39,020 nt of DNA, taken from NCBI GenBank assembly GCA_021732565.1, contig JAKFUT010000095.1, positions 3,444 to 42,463 on the forward strand. The letters run 5' to 3'. The position numbers were made by a program, and so were the translations under genes. Position 1 is the first letter of the stretch, and every line of letters starts with the position of its first letter. Under the pieces are notes generated by a model that worked only from the letters and a program-made list of their open reading frames with translations, was not told the DNA's origin and made no database searches. Origin of the DNA: Candidatus Obscuribacterales bacterium (GTDB lineage Bacteria > Cyanobacteriota > Vampirovibrionia > Obscuribacterales > Obscuribacteraceae). Below are positions 8,385 through 17,509 of the stretch, in pieces.

Positions 8385-9845
8385 ATGAGAAGAGTTCTAC
8401 TTACAGTCCATAAATTTTTTCCGGATCATAAAGCGGGAACCGAGGTTCTCACCCTCAAGGTTGCGCAAGAACTGCAGCGACGTCGCTACGAAGTGAAGGT
8501 CCTGACGGCTGAACCGCCAGACATCGACGCGAGGCATGCCTGCGGGCCAATGTGGCGCGACATTGAATTTCAGGGAATTCCCGTGCGCATCGTGGGCGAA
8601 TCGCTGCGACTGAAGGGTTACTCGTTTGAACATGAATTTCATCATCCTGCGATAAAAGAGCATGTCGACTCCTTGCTCAGCGAATTTCAACCAGACCTCA
8701 TGCATGTTTTTCACGCACAGAATCTGTCAGCGTCGATCATTGATGCTGCGGTAGAGAAGAGCATTCCAGCGGTATTTTCCGCCACCGATTTCTGGTTTGT
8801 CTGCCCTGTCGTTCAGCTAAAACGTCCAGATGGTTCAGTCTGCCGTGGTCCGGGAGAAGGCGGCAAAAACTGCCTTTCCTGCTACACACCACATCTGATA
8901 CCACCGAAGAAAGAACTACTTGAAGCGGTGGCAAATCGCTTTCCCGCTGCCGGAAAAATAATCGAATGCACAGGTCCGGTGGGGAAATTAGCAGGCTCCG
9001 TTTTACATGAACTCTATGCAAAATCAAAGTGGCCGGCGGCTGCCAGCGCAACCGTACGCCGGCCTGAGGTGCTGAAAGACGCGGCTAATCGGTTTAGAGC
9101 GATTATGGTGCCAACGAGGCTCATGCGCGACATATTCATCGAAAACGGCATCAACGCAAACATGATTAGCCTCGTACCGTTCGGCATCGACACCGCGCCA
9201 TTGGAAATTCACAGTGAGAAAGAAGAATCACCAACCTTGAGAGTGGGGTTCATTGGTACGTTATTCGAACACAAAGGCCCGGACCTCTTGATTGACGCCT
9301 TCAATAAACTTCCGCCCGACACAAATGCTGAACTGAGTATTTACGGCGATGTCGAACAGTTTCCCGACTTCGGTGGCAAGCTATTGCAGCAAGCTTCCCG
9401 GGGCCGGCATAGCGCACGAATACATTTTCGCGGCACATTCCCCAACGACCGGTTGGGAAGTGTATTGCAACAACTCGACGTTCTAGTGGTGCCATCACGC
9501 TGGTACGAGAACACTCCGCTGGTGATTCAATCATCGCTGGCTACCCGAACGCCCCTTATAGTGACCAATCTGGGCGGAATGGCAGAGCTTATTCAGCACG
9601 AGCAAAACGGTTTGCTCTTCGAGTTAAACAACGTAGATTCGTTATTTGAGCAATTGCTACGCCTTCACAACGATCGCTCGCTTCTGGCACAGTTGCGACA
9701 GAACATCAAGCGGGAGCGCACAGTTCCAGAGATGGTGGACGATATCGAAGAGGTATACCACAATGTTCTGGCAGTAGCGCAGTACAATCGAACTGAAGGA
9801 TATATGCAAGGCGCGAAATCCAACCAAGCCAGTACAGCTTCATAG
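8385..9845 (+). CDS. Glycosyltransferase family 4 (GT-B) with cysteine cluster
   Basis: 486-aa GT4-type glycosyltransferase. The first beta strand MRRVLLTVHKFFPDHKAGTE begins at the ATG at 8385, which is why I prefer it to in-frame ATGs at 8040 and 8271; none has a clear ribosome site. Between residues about 135 and 170 lies a cysteine-containing insert, FVCPVVQLKRPDGSVCRGP followed by NCLSC, seen in a subgroup of GT4 enzymes and possibly metal-binding. The donor domain has VGFIGTLFEHKGPDLLIDAF and the ENTPLVIQSSLATRTPLIVT region, where a Gln replaces the second glutamate often found in the E-x7-E motif. It leads the rightward arm of the glycan locus. Acceptor and donor are unknown. Confidence 0.9.
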   Translation: MRRVLLTVHKFFPDHKAGTEVLTLKVAQELQRRRYEVKVLTAEPPDIDARHACGPMWRDIEFQGIPVRIVGESLRLKGYSFEHEFHHPAIKEHVDSLLSEFQPDLMHVFHAQNLSASIIDAAVEKSIPAVFSATDFWFVCPVVQLKRPDGSVCRGPGEGGKNCLSCYTPHLIPPKKELLEAVANRFPAAGKIIECTGPVGKLAGSVLHELYAKSKWPAAASATVRRPEVLKDAANRFRAIMVPTRLMRDIFIENGINANMISLVPFGIDTAPLEIHSEKEESPTLRVGFIGTLFEHKGPDLLIDAFNKLPPDTNAELSIYGDVEQFPDFGGKLLQQASRGRHSARIHFRGTFPNDRLGSVLQQLDVLVVPSRWYENTPLVIQSSLATRTPLIVTNLGGMAELIQHEQNGLLFELNNVDSLFEQLLRLHNDRSLLAQLRQNIKRERTVPEMVDDIEEVYHNVLAVAQYNRTEGYMQGAKSNQASTAS

Positions 9846-10042
9846 ATAAGCATGGTTCTCACCACTGGACCATTTAGAGGAGGCAAAGAGAGATTGACAG
9901 ATCTGAAAGTGATCGAGGTTACTCATTGATCTAATGAAGATCGTTGCAGGAAATGGCACTGAATCAGATGCAAAGGCAAACAATGGCATCCATTGGAGCG
10001 GGCGCAGAAGAGCTGTACTTGCAGAGGCATGAGACAATAAAC

Positions 10043-10054
10043 TGTCGGCCGACA
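10043..10054. promoter_or_regulatory. 12-bp perfect palindrome upstream of epimerase gene
   Basis: TGTCGGCCGACA, a perfect palindrome 43 bp before the epimerase ATG within a 252-bp gap that has no ORF. The position suits a repressor site. It could be coincidental, since 12-bp palindromes arise by chance at this window size. Confidence 0.3.
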
Positions 10055-10097
10055 AGCCACAGGTGACACTTGAGTTGACAGAGGAGAGGCGGGGTAC

Positions 10098-11030
10098 ATG
10101 AAGGCACTCATCATTGGCGGCAACGGTTTTATCGGGACTAATCTGGCCGATGCGTTGATTGCAGAAGGACACAAAGTTACCAGCTTCGACCGATATCCCG
10201 GTCGCTATCGAAAGCCCGACCCGAAGGTTACCTATCTATATGGCGACTTCGCCAATCATGGAGAAGTGGACGAGGCCGTTAAGGGAATGGATTGGATCTT
10301 TCACCTCGCTTACACCACGCTGCCGGCCACGTCGAACGAAGATCCGCAGTTCGACGTTAGATCGAACGTTATCGACAGCCTTCAATTGTTACAATCGTGC
10401 TGCCAGCACCGCATCAAGAAAGTAGTCTTCATTTCCTCCGGTGGCACCGTATATGGTGTGCCACAGTCTTTGCCAATTGCTGAGCAACATCCGACTGAGC
10501 CGATTTGTTCGTACGGTATCACTAAGCTTGCCATCGAAAAATACCTTCACCTCTACTATCGACTCTATAACCTCGACTATATAGTGGCTCGATTGTCGAA
10601 TCCCTACGGCGAATTGCAGAACCCCGGTGCAAAGCAGGGAGCCGTGGCCGTTTTTCTGGGCAATGTGCGCCAGGGCAAACCGATCAATATATGGGGAGAC
10701 GGGGAAGTAGTACGTGATTATCTTTACATTCAAGATGCGGCCCGGGCTTTACTGAGGGCTGCTGAATACTGCCCGTCTGAAGACGAGCCCAGAGTGTTCA
10801 ATATTGGCAAAGGACAGGGCTTCTCTCTAAACGAGATAGTCAACTGCATTCGCTCCGTGGCGGATCAGCCGGTAGATGTTAAATACCACCCATCACGTTC
10901 AGCCGACGTTTCAGCAAATGTATTAGATATCTCGCGAGCTAAGCAATATCTAAGCTGGCAGCCGGAAGTGGGACTGGAAGAGGGAATTAAGAAAACCTGG
11001 GAATGGCTCAAACAGATTAATCTGAACTAA
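10098..11030 (+). CDS. NAD-dependent sugar epimerase/dehydratase (extended SDR)
   Basis: 310-aa extended short-chain dehydrogenase of the UDP-glucose 4-epimerase/dTDP-glucose dehydratase group, making a nucleotide sugar for the neighbouring glycosyltransferases. The NAD-binding motif GGNGFIG is at residues 7-13, and D31 ends the second strand and should hold the adenosine ribose. SSGGTVYG is at 113-120, and the catalytic pair Y139-x3-K143 is in SYGITKLAIEKY. RLSNPYGELQ and the C-terminal WQPEVGLEEGIKKTWEW are typical of the family. The Ser-Ser-Gly-Gly-Thr-Val-Tyr-Gly form fits GalE-like 4-epimerases better than RmlB-type dehydratases, but the substrate is not certain. A GAGGAG element lies about 11 nt before the ATG. 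Confidence 0.92.
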   Translation: MKALIIGGNGFIGTNLADALIAEGHKVTSFDRYPGRYRKPDPKVTYLYGDFANHGEVDEAVKGMDWIFHLAYTTLPATSNEDPQFDVRSNVIDSLQLLQSCCQHRIKKVVFISSGGTVYGVPQSLPIAEQHPTEPICSYGITKLAIEKYLHLYYRLYNLDYIVARLSNPYGELQNPGAKQGAVAVFLGNVRQGKPINIWGDGEVVRDYLYIQDAARALLRAAEYCPSEDEPRVFNIGKGQGFSLNEIVNCIRSVADQPVDVKYHPSRSADVSANVLDISRAKQYLSWQPEVGLEEGIKKTWEWLKQINLN

Positions 11031-11187
11031 AACAGCTGTCATTCATGTGTCCTCAAGGTTTCGACCGGACTAAAATTAGCTTATGCTGTAACGAAGCCGG
11101 ATTTAGCGCAGTTGACCGAAACCATTGTTACGAAGGACAATTTGAGTGTTGTTGAGAGATCCGGTCACATAGTCGGAAAGCGTATTC

Positions 11188-12231
11188 ATGATTGTCGACC
11201 TTTCGATAGTAGTTGCCGTCTATAACGAGCACCCGAGAAATCTAGTGCTTCTACTTGAGCGGCTCTATAAGGTATTTTCACCGCTGGAGATCACCTATGA
11301 GGTGGTCTTTGTGAATGACGGTAGCCGAACTGAAACAAGCAAGGCGCTGCTTCAGCTGGCAAATGAAGTAGACAAGGTAAAGCTGGTAGTGTTGTCGCGC
11401 AATTTTGGCCAGCAAGCAGCCATTTCGGCGGGACTAGACCACACCGTTGGTCGAGCCATCGTCAACATCGATTCCGATCTCCAGGACCCTCCGGAACTCA
11501 TTCCAGAGATGCTCAAGTACTGGCGCGCCGGCTACGACGTAGTTTACGCTCAGCGCTCCAGCCGCCGTGACCGCTTGTCAAAACGGCTCTCTGCATTTTT
11601 GTTTTATCGCATTCTGGGCGCAGTCTCCTCAATCCAGATTCCCTGGGATACCGGCGACTTCAGGCTTATGGACCGGCGGGTAATCGAAGCCCTGAACAAG
11701 ATGCCCGAGAAAACCCGTTTTCTGCGCGGGCAGATTCCATGGCTGGGATTCAGACAAATTGGCATTCCAATCGACCGTGGAGCACGCGAGGTTGGAGAAA
11801 GCACCTATACCCTTAAGAAACTAATTCAGTTGGCCATGGACGGATTACTGGCGTTCAGCTCGGCCCCGCTGCTGGTACTGCCGGCAGTTGGTGGCACCCT
11901 GCTGGCCCTGGGTTTACTCGGTCTGATTGCATGGGCCGTGGCTCGAGGCGGTATGCCCGCCAATGCTGAGATAATAGTCGCGGTCGTTTCTATCTGTGCA
12001 ATCTTCACCGGTTTGCAGATCGTCTGCGCGGGAATGATCGGCGTTTATCTATCAAAAGTGCTTGACGAAGTGCGCGCACGCCCCACATATATCGTGGCGG
12101 ATTATATAACTCCTGAGACCAGAGACCAGACTGGTGTGCGCAAGTTGTCCAAAGAGTTCACCGATTTTCCGGCAATGCCCGTTGAAACCACTGAAGAAGA
12201 AAGGTCAAAAAATCCGGACTCCGTTGTATGA
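11188..12231 (+). CDS. GT2 polyprenyl-phosphate glycosyltransferase (DPM1/CsbB/GtrB-like)
   Basis: 347-aa membrane-anchored GT2 enzyme predicted to transfer a sugar from a nucleotide donor to undecaprenyl phosphate on the cytosolic face. It has the N-terminal IVVAVYNE strand and VNDGSRTET near residues 43-50. The metal-binding DSD at 95-97 is in NIDSDLQDPPE. RFLRGQIPWLGF near 180 and RGAREVGESTYTLKK near 200 fit the DPM1/GtrB signature. Two membrane helices follow, about 222-252 and 260-285. It overlaps the next gene by 4 nt (ATGA), so the two are coupled. GGAAAG, 7 nt upstream of the ATG, serves as a weak ribosome site. Partnering with a YfhO-type protein resembles the CsbB/YfhO pair known in Firmicutes. 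Confidence 0.93.
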   Translation: MIVDLSIVVAVYNEHPRNLVLLLERLYKVFSPLEITYEVVFVNDGSRTETSKALLQLANEVDKVKLVVLSRNFGQQAAISAGLDHTVGRAIVNIDSDLQDPPELIPEMLKYWRAGYDVVYAQRSSRRDRLSKRLSAFLFYRILGAVSSIQIPWDTGDFRLMDRRVIEALNKMPEKTRFLRGQIPWLGFRQIGIPIDRGAREVGESTYTLKKLIQLAMDGLLAFSSAPLLVLPAVGGTLLALGLLGLIAWAVARGGMPANAEIIVAVVSICAIFTGLQIVCAGMIGVYLSKVLDEVRARPTYIVADYITPETRDQTGVRKLSKEFTDFPAMPVETTEEERSKNPDSVV

Positions 12232-15200
12232 AATCGGCAGCCCCCGAAATTGTCCGCGAGAGCATTACGCCATCAAGAACCATTGGCAGTTCTGAAGGAA
12301 TTAGCCAGCAACCAACGCTACCACAACGATCCAGCAGGCTATCGGCAACAGTTCTGGAAGCAAGTTGCGTTGCAAGTCTTCTTGTAATTCTCAGCACTTG
12401 TTTTAGTAAAACAATACTCATCGGACAATCAGTTTCGCGAATCGCCTTGCTCCCCGAGTGGGACTCACTCTTTCATTCATTTCGGCAGGGCACGTCTTCA
12501 CTCTATGATCCCTCGCTGATTCAACTTTTCGCGCCAAGCTATTTTCTTGTGGCCAAACTTTTTCAAAAAGGTTATCTTCCGCTCTGGAATCCATACAGCG
12601 GATTTGGCGCGCCTCTCACAGGAGATATCCAATCATCGGCTTTTTCACCGCTTCGAATACTCTTTAATTTAAACCCGAGCATTCAGATGTGGAATTGGAT
12701 GCTCTTCGGCGAGCTAGCCTTGTGCGCAGTATCGACTTATGCCCTGGCGCGCTTCCTTCGTTTGGAGCGTATTCCGTCGCTATTTGCGGCTCTTATGTAC
12801 ACCTTTTGTCCATTCAACTTCTGGTATCTGGAGCTGAACCTTGGAAGTGCTAGTTGCATCTTTCCACTGACTTTCTTGTTATTCGCTCGCGCCGCCCGTC
12901 TGCAAACAACGACCTCGTATGTATTGGCAGGCGCGGGCTCTGCATTTCTAATTCTTAGCGGGCATCCCGAATCAGCATTCTTTGGAATTACTTTCGGCAG
13001 CTTTCTCATGTTTTGCATGATTCAATTGGACGCCAGTCGCACCCTTGGAGACCTCACTAGATTTTTCATCTTCTGCCGCGGACTCATGATTGCAGGTATC
13101 TCGGCACTGGCACTGACCGCTCCGGTTCTCTTTCCTTTTGTCGAATACCTGGCTAACAGCGAAACTTATAAGTACACCTCAGTTTGCTCAGCCCATGTGC
13201 CATGGCCAGGCATCGTGCAACACCTGCTAAACCCCTCATCTGGTGCGGCTAGCCCCTTTACCGGCATTGTCACCGCGATGTTTATACCGCTGGCTTTGCT
13301 GGCACCATTTCGAAAAACATCGAAGAGCAGAACAGAGTCTCTCTCACTACTGATACTGGCTATAGTGGCATTCTTGCTCACTTCGCAGCTGGGGCAGCTC
13401 GAGTATCTGTTCATGCACCCGCCACTAACAACCATTATCACGCGATACTGCTTACCGGTTCTACTGCTGGTTTGCCCACTGCTGGCTGCATTTGGACTTT
13501 CAGAACTCTTTCGAGAAGAAGACAAGTCACCCGGCAAGCATACAGCCGGTAGCGATGATCCGGAAGCGATTTCGACCTCAACTTTCGCTGCGATTGCTCC
13601 TGATCACGCCGGCAAGCCAGGTGGATACGGTTCTTCCACGAGCTTCCCCGGAACTGACTTAGCCTCTGCACTGGCAAGTAAAAGCAGAGCGCTTCCGCTA
13701 AAACTATTAGCTTGCTCCACCCTGGCAGCTCTTTCAATACCGTGGCTCCTGCAACATAACGCTGATTGGTTTCGCCTCTGTTCATTCGATCTGATGCTTC
13801 CTGCGCCGGCATTCAATTCCATAGCTTGGAAAAAAGATGTCATCTGTGCAGTGGTGGTGCTTGTGCTGGCAACGCTATCCTGCGTTCTGCGCAATCGCCT
13901 TCCCAAGGCACTGATAGCATCACTGGTGCTAATTCCAGCATTTATAAGCGTCGCTTCGGTTGCAAGAAATTCATTACCAAAACAACCATCATTTAATTAT
14001 CCACTCGTAGCGCCGTTGGCGGAGTTACAAGATCCAAACTGGCGCACAGTATCAACTAGCGAACACATCTTTCGCGCCGGCACTAATGCCGTCTACGGAA
14101 TTCAAGACGTGCAGGTCCACAATCCTCTTTTCCCGCGAAGATATCTCAACCTCATCAAGGCTTGCGGAGCCCGCGTTGACTTGTTCAACCAGAACTTTGA
14201 GACATCAATATCACCACTTTTGAGCGTCACATCAGCCAGATATCTCCTGTCGCAACTCCCTGTCTCTCTGAAGGGAGTTAAGGAGCCCGCCGCCCAATGC
14301 GTAGTTGATGGCAAAACCGCAATCAACTTCAGCAACCATCTGGTATTAGACAGTGCGACGCTCTCCTCCCGGGGCACCGCCGCCAGTGGCGACCTCAACT
14401 GGCGCCAGATCCCGCAAGCAGAAAGGCCGAAACTAAATCCAGATGAAGAGTCGCCCTACACCTACGCTCCTGTGCTTTTTGACGCTCGCGGCAATGTCAT
14501 CTGGTTTGGCGATCAAACTCCGGTAAAAACATCGCAACACTTTCAGCTGCCCGTTCCTCCAGAACTCGTGGCGAAGCAAGAGCAATTGACCTTCGGTCTG
14601 CAAGTGTTCGACAAGAATACCAACGAATTCATTGTTCCTTCGCAGTGCACTGAAGTTGAACATAAGAACAAAACGGTGAACATTGCTACTTTTACCCCAG
14701 AAGCAGATACCACCGTAGACAACTTGCAACCACGACTACTAAAAGAAGAGACCGGCCATATTCGGCTTTATGAAAACCCGCGTGCGATGCCCCGAGCATA
14801 TGTCGTTTATCAATCAAAATTGGTTCTAGGCGCAGAGCAGGCACTCACATATTTGAAGTCTGCAAAATTCGCCCCACATCGAGAGGCAATCATCGAACCC
14901 AACGGCACCACTGTCGACCACAATTCCGACTCGCAACAAGATGACTTACTGAAGCTGGCGATTGCTCAAGCCGCGCAGGAAAATAAGACAGCTGAAAAAG
15001 TACACAACGGAAAGATGTTGAACGAAGCCCGCAGCGATGCAACTCATTTGCCGCCGGTGACTCCCGCCCTCACCGAGCGCACTTCCGACTCATCGGGCGT
15101 AGATTCGACAACCGCACCGCTAGCACTACCGGTACCGCCGAGCAATCTCGATCTAGATGCGTTCACGCTTGCAAAGCTCGATCAACGCGGCCCCAATGAA

Positions 15201-15473
15201 GTGCATACGCGCTTTACTGCCAGCGCCCCCGGTTTCCTCGTATTGACAGATGTCTTTTATCCAGGCTGGAAGGCTTTCCTCGATGGAGTGGAGACACCAA
15301 TTCTGCGAGCCAACTATGCCTTTCGCGCGGTCCGCGTTCCCCAGGGCGCCCATAGTGTTGTCTTCCGCTATGAGCCACTTTCTTTTACGCTGGGTGTTTG
15401 CTGTTTCATTTTGTTTGTATTAGGCTCAATGGTGGCAGCGATACGCAGTTATTTTTCACCAGCAAAGAGGTAA
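12228..15473 (+). CDS. YfhO-family polytopic membrane glycosyltransferase
   Basis: 1081-aa GT-C-like membrane protein. The extracytoplasmic loop after helix 1 contains LPLWNPYSGFGAPL near residue 120 and QSSAFSPLRILF, the hallmark of YfhO proteins. About a dozen membrane helices extend to about residue 590, and a large extracytoplasmic domain ends in a family-typical LTDVFYPGWKAFLDG and a last membrane helix near 1050-1072. Known YfhO members use a polyprenyl-phosphate sugar to decorate surface polymers. The preceding GT2 is the probable donor synthase, overlapping by 4 nt. Two low-complexity hydrophilic insertions (about 425-475 and 900-960) are unusual in the family. The acceptor polymer is unknown. 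Confidence 0.88.
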   Translation: MKSAAPEIVRESITPSRTIGSSEGISQQPTLPQRSSRLSATVLEASCVASLLVILSTCFSKTILIGQSVSRIALLPEWDSLFHSFRQGTSSLYDPSLIQLFAPSYFLVAKLFQKGYLPLWNPYSGFGAPLTGDIQSSAFSPLRILFNLNPSIQMWNWMLFGELALCAVSTYALARFLRLERIPSLFAALMYTFCPFNFWYLELNLGSASCIFPLTFLLFARAARLQTTTSYVLAGAGSAFLILSGHPESAFFGITFGSFLMFCMIQLDASRTLGDLTRFFIFCRGLMIAGISALALTAPVLFPFVEYLANSETYKYTSVCSAHVPWPGIVQHLLNPSSGAASPFTGIVTAMFIPLALLAPFRKTSKSRTESLSLLILAIVAFLLTSQLGQLEYLFMHPPLTTIITRYCLPVLLLVCPLLAAFGLSELFREEDKSPGKHTAGSDDPEAISTSTFAAIAPDHAGKPGGYGSSTSFPGTDLASALASKSRALPLKLLACSTLAALSIPWLLQHNADWFRLCSFDLMLPAPAFNSIAWKKDVICAVVVLVLATLSCVLRNRLPKALIASLVLIPAFISVASVARNSLPKQPSFNYPLVAPLAELQDPNWRTVSTSEHIFRAGTNAVYGIQDVQVHNPLFPRRYLNLIKACGARVDLFNQNFETSISPLLSVTSARYLLSQLPVSLKGVKEPAAQCVVDGKTAINFSNHLVLDSATLSSRGTAASGDLNWRQIPQAERPKLNPDEESPYTYAPVLFDARGNVIWFGDQTPVKTSQHFQLPVPPELVAKQEQLTFGLQVFDKNTNEFIVPSQCTEVEHKNKTVNIATFTPEADTTVDNLQPRLLKEETGHIRLYENPRAMPRAYVVYQSKLVLGAEQALTYLKSAKFAPHREAIIEPNGTTVDHNSDSQQDDLLKLAIAQAAQENKTAEKVHNGKMLNEARSDATHLPPVTPALTERTSDSSGVDSTTAPLALPVPPSNLDLDAFTLAKLDQRGPNEVHTRFTASAPGFLVLTDVFYPGWKAFLDGVETPILRANYAFRAVRVPQGAHSVVFRYEPLSFTLGVCCFILFVLGSMVAAIRSYFSPAKR

Positions 15474-15476
15474 TTC

Positions 15477-16862
15477 GTGCAGCAGTTCCTTGACCGGTTT
15501 TTCAAGATCAGCGAACGTGGCAGTACGATCAAAACTGAGCTAATTGGCGGCATGACAACGTTCGTGACGATGGCCTATATCATTGTAGTCAATCCGGCAA
15601 TTCTAAGTTTTGCAGGATTTCCCGTCGAACCGATGACTGTTGCGACAATTATTACTTCCATTTTCGGCTGCTTGTTTATGGCGTTTTACGCTAACTTGCC
15701 GCTAGCCGTGGCTCCTTACATGGGCGAAAACGCCTTCATTGCTTTTGGTCTGGCGGCAATGGGAATAAGCTGGCAACAGCGCCTCGGAGCGGTATTCATA
15801 AGCGGATTGCTATTTGCATTACTGGCGTTTGTGCGTATTCGCCCCTGGCTGGCAAACTCCATTTCATATAGTCTCAAGCAGAGCTTCGCCGCTGGAATAG
15901 GCTTATTTCTCACTTTCATCGGACTGTACGAAACGGGCATCGTGGTCAGTGGCGCGCAGGGAATGAAAGCCGTTGCCCTCACACTGCCAGGTCCGGAAGG
16001 TTTGTTGCGAAGCCCCGAGGTTCCAGTAAAGATAGGAGATTTCCACTTGCCGGAGGTACAGCTGGCGATCCTCGGATTCATTATCATTACCGCTTTGATG
16101 CAGAGAAAAGTGCGGGGCGCGATTCTGATCGGCATTGTCGTCACGGCAGGGCTCGGTGTACTGGCGGGCAAAGCGGCTCTGCCCACAAAAATATTCGACA
16201 TTCCGTTTCAGGGGGCTTATACACTGGCTCCCCTTGCGATGCACATGGATGTTCCTGGAATTTTGCAGGTCAAATACATTCCAATATTACTGACGCTTTT
16301 TTTGATGAGTTTCCTGGACACCCTCGGAACTCTAGTCGGTGTGGGATCGGCTGGAAATATGCTGGATGAGCATGGCAATTTTCCCGAAGTGGAAAAGCCA
16401 ATGATCGTAGACGCTGCAGCCTGCACGTTTAGCGCCATGATCGGCTCGTCTACAAGCGGTGCATTCATTGAATCTGCTGCAGGAATTAAAGAGGGCGCTC
16501 GCACCGGGCTGACAGCGTTTGTTGTGGCAATGTTGTTCGCAGTCAGTCTGTTTTTCATTCCGCTGGTGGAACCGCTGCAGCATCTGAAATTTGCCTATGC
16601 ACCGGCCTTGATGGCGGTGGGATTATTGATGATGGGCTCAATCACCAAAATTGATCTTGAAGATCTCACCGAATCGGTGCCCGCCTTCACCACTATCATC
16701 ATCATCATATTCAGCTACAACATCGCAAACGGGCTCACCGCCGGACTTATCTTGCACCCTTTGTTCAAAGTACTTTCCGGTAGATTCTCAGAAATTCATC
16801 CTGGCTCCATTATTCTGGCCGCGTTTTGCTTGATTTATTATAGCTTCGGTTTACCACATTGA
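15477..16862 (+). CDS. NCS2-family purine permease (AzgA/GhxP-like)
   Basis: 461-aa inner-membrane transporter that imports purine bases (adenine, guanine, hypoxanthine). It has the MTTFVTMAYIIVVNPAIL segment in helix 1 and VAPYMGENAFIAF in helix 3, where many AzgA members have PGMGLNAFF. SFLDTLGTLVGVGSAGNMLDE and SSTSGAFIESAAGIKEGARTG carry the conserved substrate-binding region. The start is GTG at 15477 with AGAGG 6 nt upstream; the gap to the YfhO gene stop is 3 nt, so it is likely in the same transcript. The context with surface-glycan genes is odd and may just be read-through economy. I see no purine riboswitch between the genes, where there would be no room for one. Confidence 0.93.
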   Translation: MQQFLDRFFKISERGSTIKTELIGGMTTFVTMAYIIVVNPAILSFAGFPVEPMTVATIITSIFGCLFMAFYANLPLAVAPYMGENAFIAFGLAAMGISWQQRLGAVFISGLLFALLAFVRIRPWLANSISYSLKQSFAAGIGLFLTFIGLYETGIVVSGAQGMKAVALTLPGPEGLLRSPEVPVKIGDFHLPEVQLAILGFIIITALMQRKVRGAILIGIVVTAGLGVLAGKAALPTKIFDIPFQGAYTLAPLAMHMDVPGILQVKYIPILLTLFLMSFLDTLGTLVGVGSAGNMLDEHGNFPEVEKPMIVDAAACTFSAMIGSSTSGAFIESAAGIKEGARTGLTAFVVAMLFAVSLFFIPLVEPLQHLKFAYAPALMAVGLLMMGSITKIDLEDLTESVPAFTTIIIIIFSYNIANGLTAGLILHPLFKVLSGRFSEIHPGSIILAAFCLIYYSFGLPH

Positions 16863-17009
16863 GTTCAACGGAGAGCCTGGCGACTGGCATTCCCACTGAG
16901 CAGTTGTTCACCGGAACTTGATTGCTACCAGTGGCTGCAGACCGATTTCACTCACCAATTTGAAGGTGCTCTTAGATGGATCGTTGCAAACAATCTACCG
17001 ACAAGTGAA

Positions 17010-17099
17010 ATGGATCCGCCAATTCGTGTTCACCAATATGTACAGTACATGAATCCCGACGAAGGTAATGTCTCGATCGGTGAAGGATGGATCCAATGA
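17010..17099 (+). CDS. Possible 29-residue ORF overlapping the next start
   Basis: ATG at 17010 opens a short frame ending in TGA at 17097-17099, which overlaps the next gene's ATG by 4 nt (ATGA). The same frame is open back to 16863 with no upstream ATG. The sequence (MDPPIRVHQYVQYMNPDEGN and onward) has plausible composition, but there is no ribosome site before 17010. It could be a coupled leader ORF, the tail of a decayed gene, or chance. Confidence 0.2.
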   Translation: MDPPIRVHQYVQYMNPDEGNVSIGEGWIQ

Positions 17100-17488
17100 G
17101 AAAAAAACTTTTGGCAATTGCCGGAATTCTATATGGCTCCGCGGTCATTGCGATTCCGCAGGCAATTGGACAACAGATACTATACGCGACACATTTTGAA
17201 ACCGGGCTCGATCCAAAACTGATGGTCCAGGCACCATCCACTGAATCAATGAGGGTAATCGCCACACCACAGGGAAGCGCTCTGAAAGTGACTATTCATA
17301 GCACCGACGATTATTCCAGGGTCGCCAACAAGATTGTTTTTAACGCCAATGGAACGGTGAACGCCTGGCCGGATGATGATGCGAGTTACCTCAAAATTGG
17401 CATTTATAAATGGTGGTGGCAAAATCACCCCTCAGCCGTGACAGAGCGCACAATGTATTTTGGAGATGTAAGGATCGCTGAGCGCTAG
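17096..17488 (+). CDS. Short secreted protein resembling an internally deleted polysaccharide-lyase-type domain
   Basis: 130-aa protein with a signal peptide (MRKKLLAIAGILYGSAVIAI, probable cleavage after IGQ). The N-terminal part, LYATHFETGLDPKLM, and the C-terminal part, ASYLKIGIYKWWW followed by TMYFGDVRIAE, recall the first and last strands of heparin-lyase-I-like jelly-roll proteins (the PF14099 type). The usual middle of more than 100 residues with the catalytic groove is missing, so catalysis is unlikely. ATG 17096 is preferred over 17087 because AAGGA at about 17082 is then well spaced. It lies 21 nt before the next gene, likely one transcript. The family call is by pattern memory only. 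Confidence 0.6.
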   Translation: MRKKLLAIAGILYGSAVIAIPQAIGQQILYATHFETGLDPKLMVQAPSTESMRVIATPQGSALKVTIHSTDDYSRVANKIVFNANGTVNAWPDDDASYLKIGIYKWWWQNHPSAVTERTMYFGDVRIAER

Positions 17489-17509
17489 TTACAGAGATTG
17501 AGGAACCAG

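Noticed and set aside
9894..9922. TTGACA as a promoter for the epimerase gene
   Set aside because: No acceptable -10 hexamer at 16-18 bp; a second TTGACA near 10074 is too close to the ATG to be useful.
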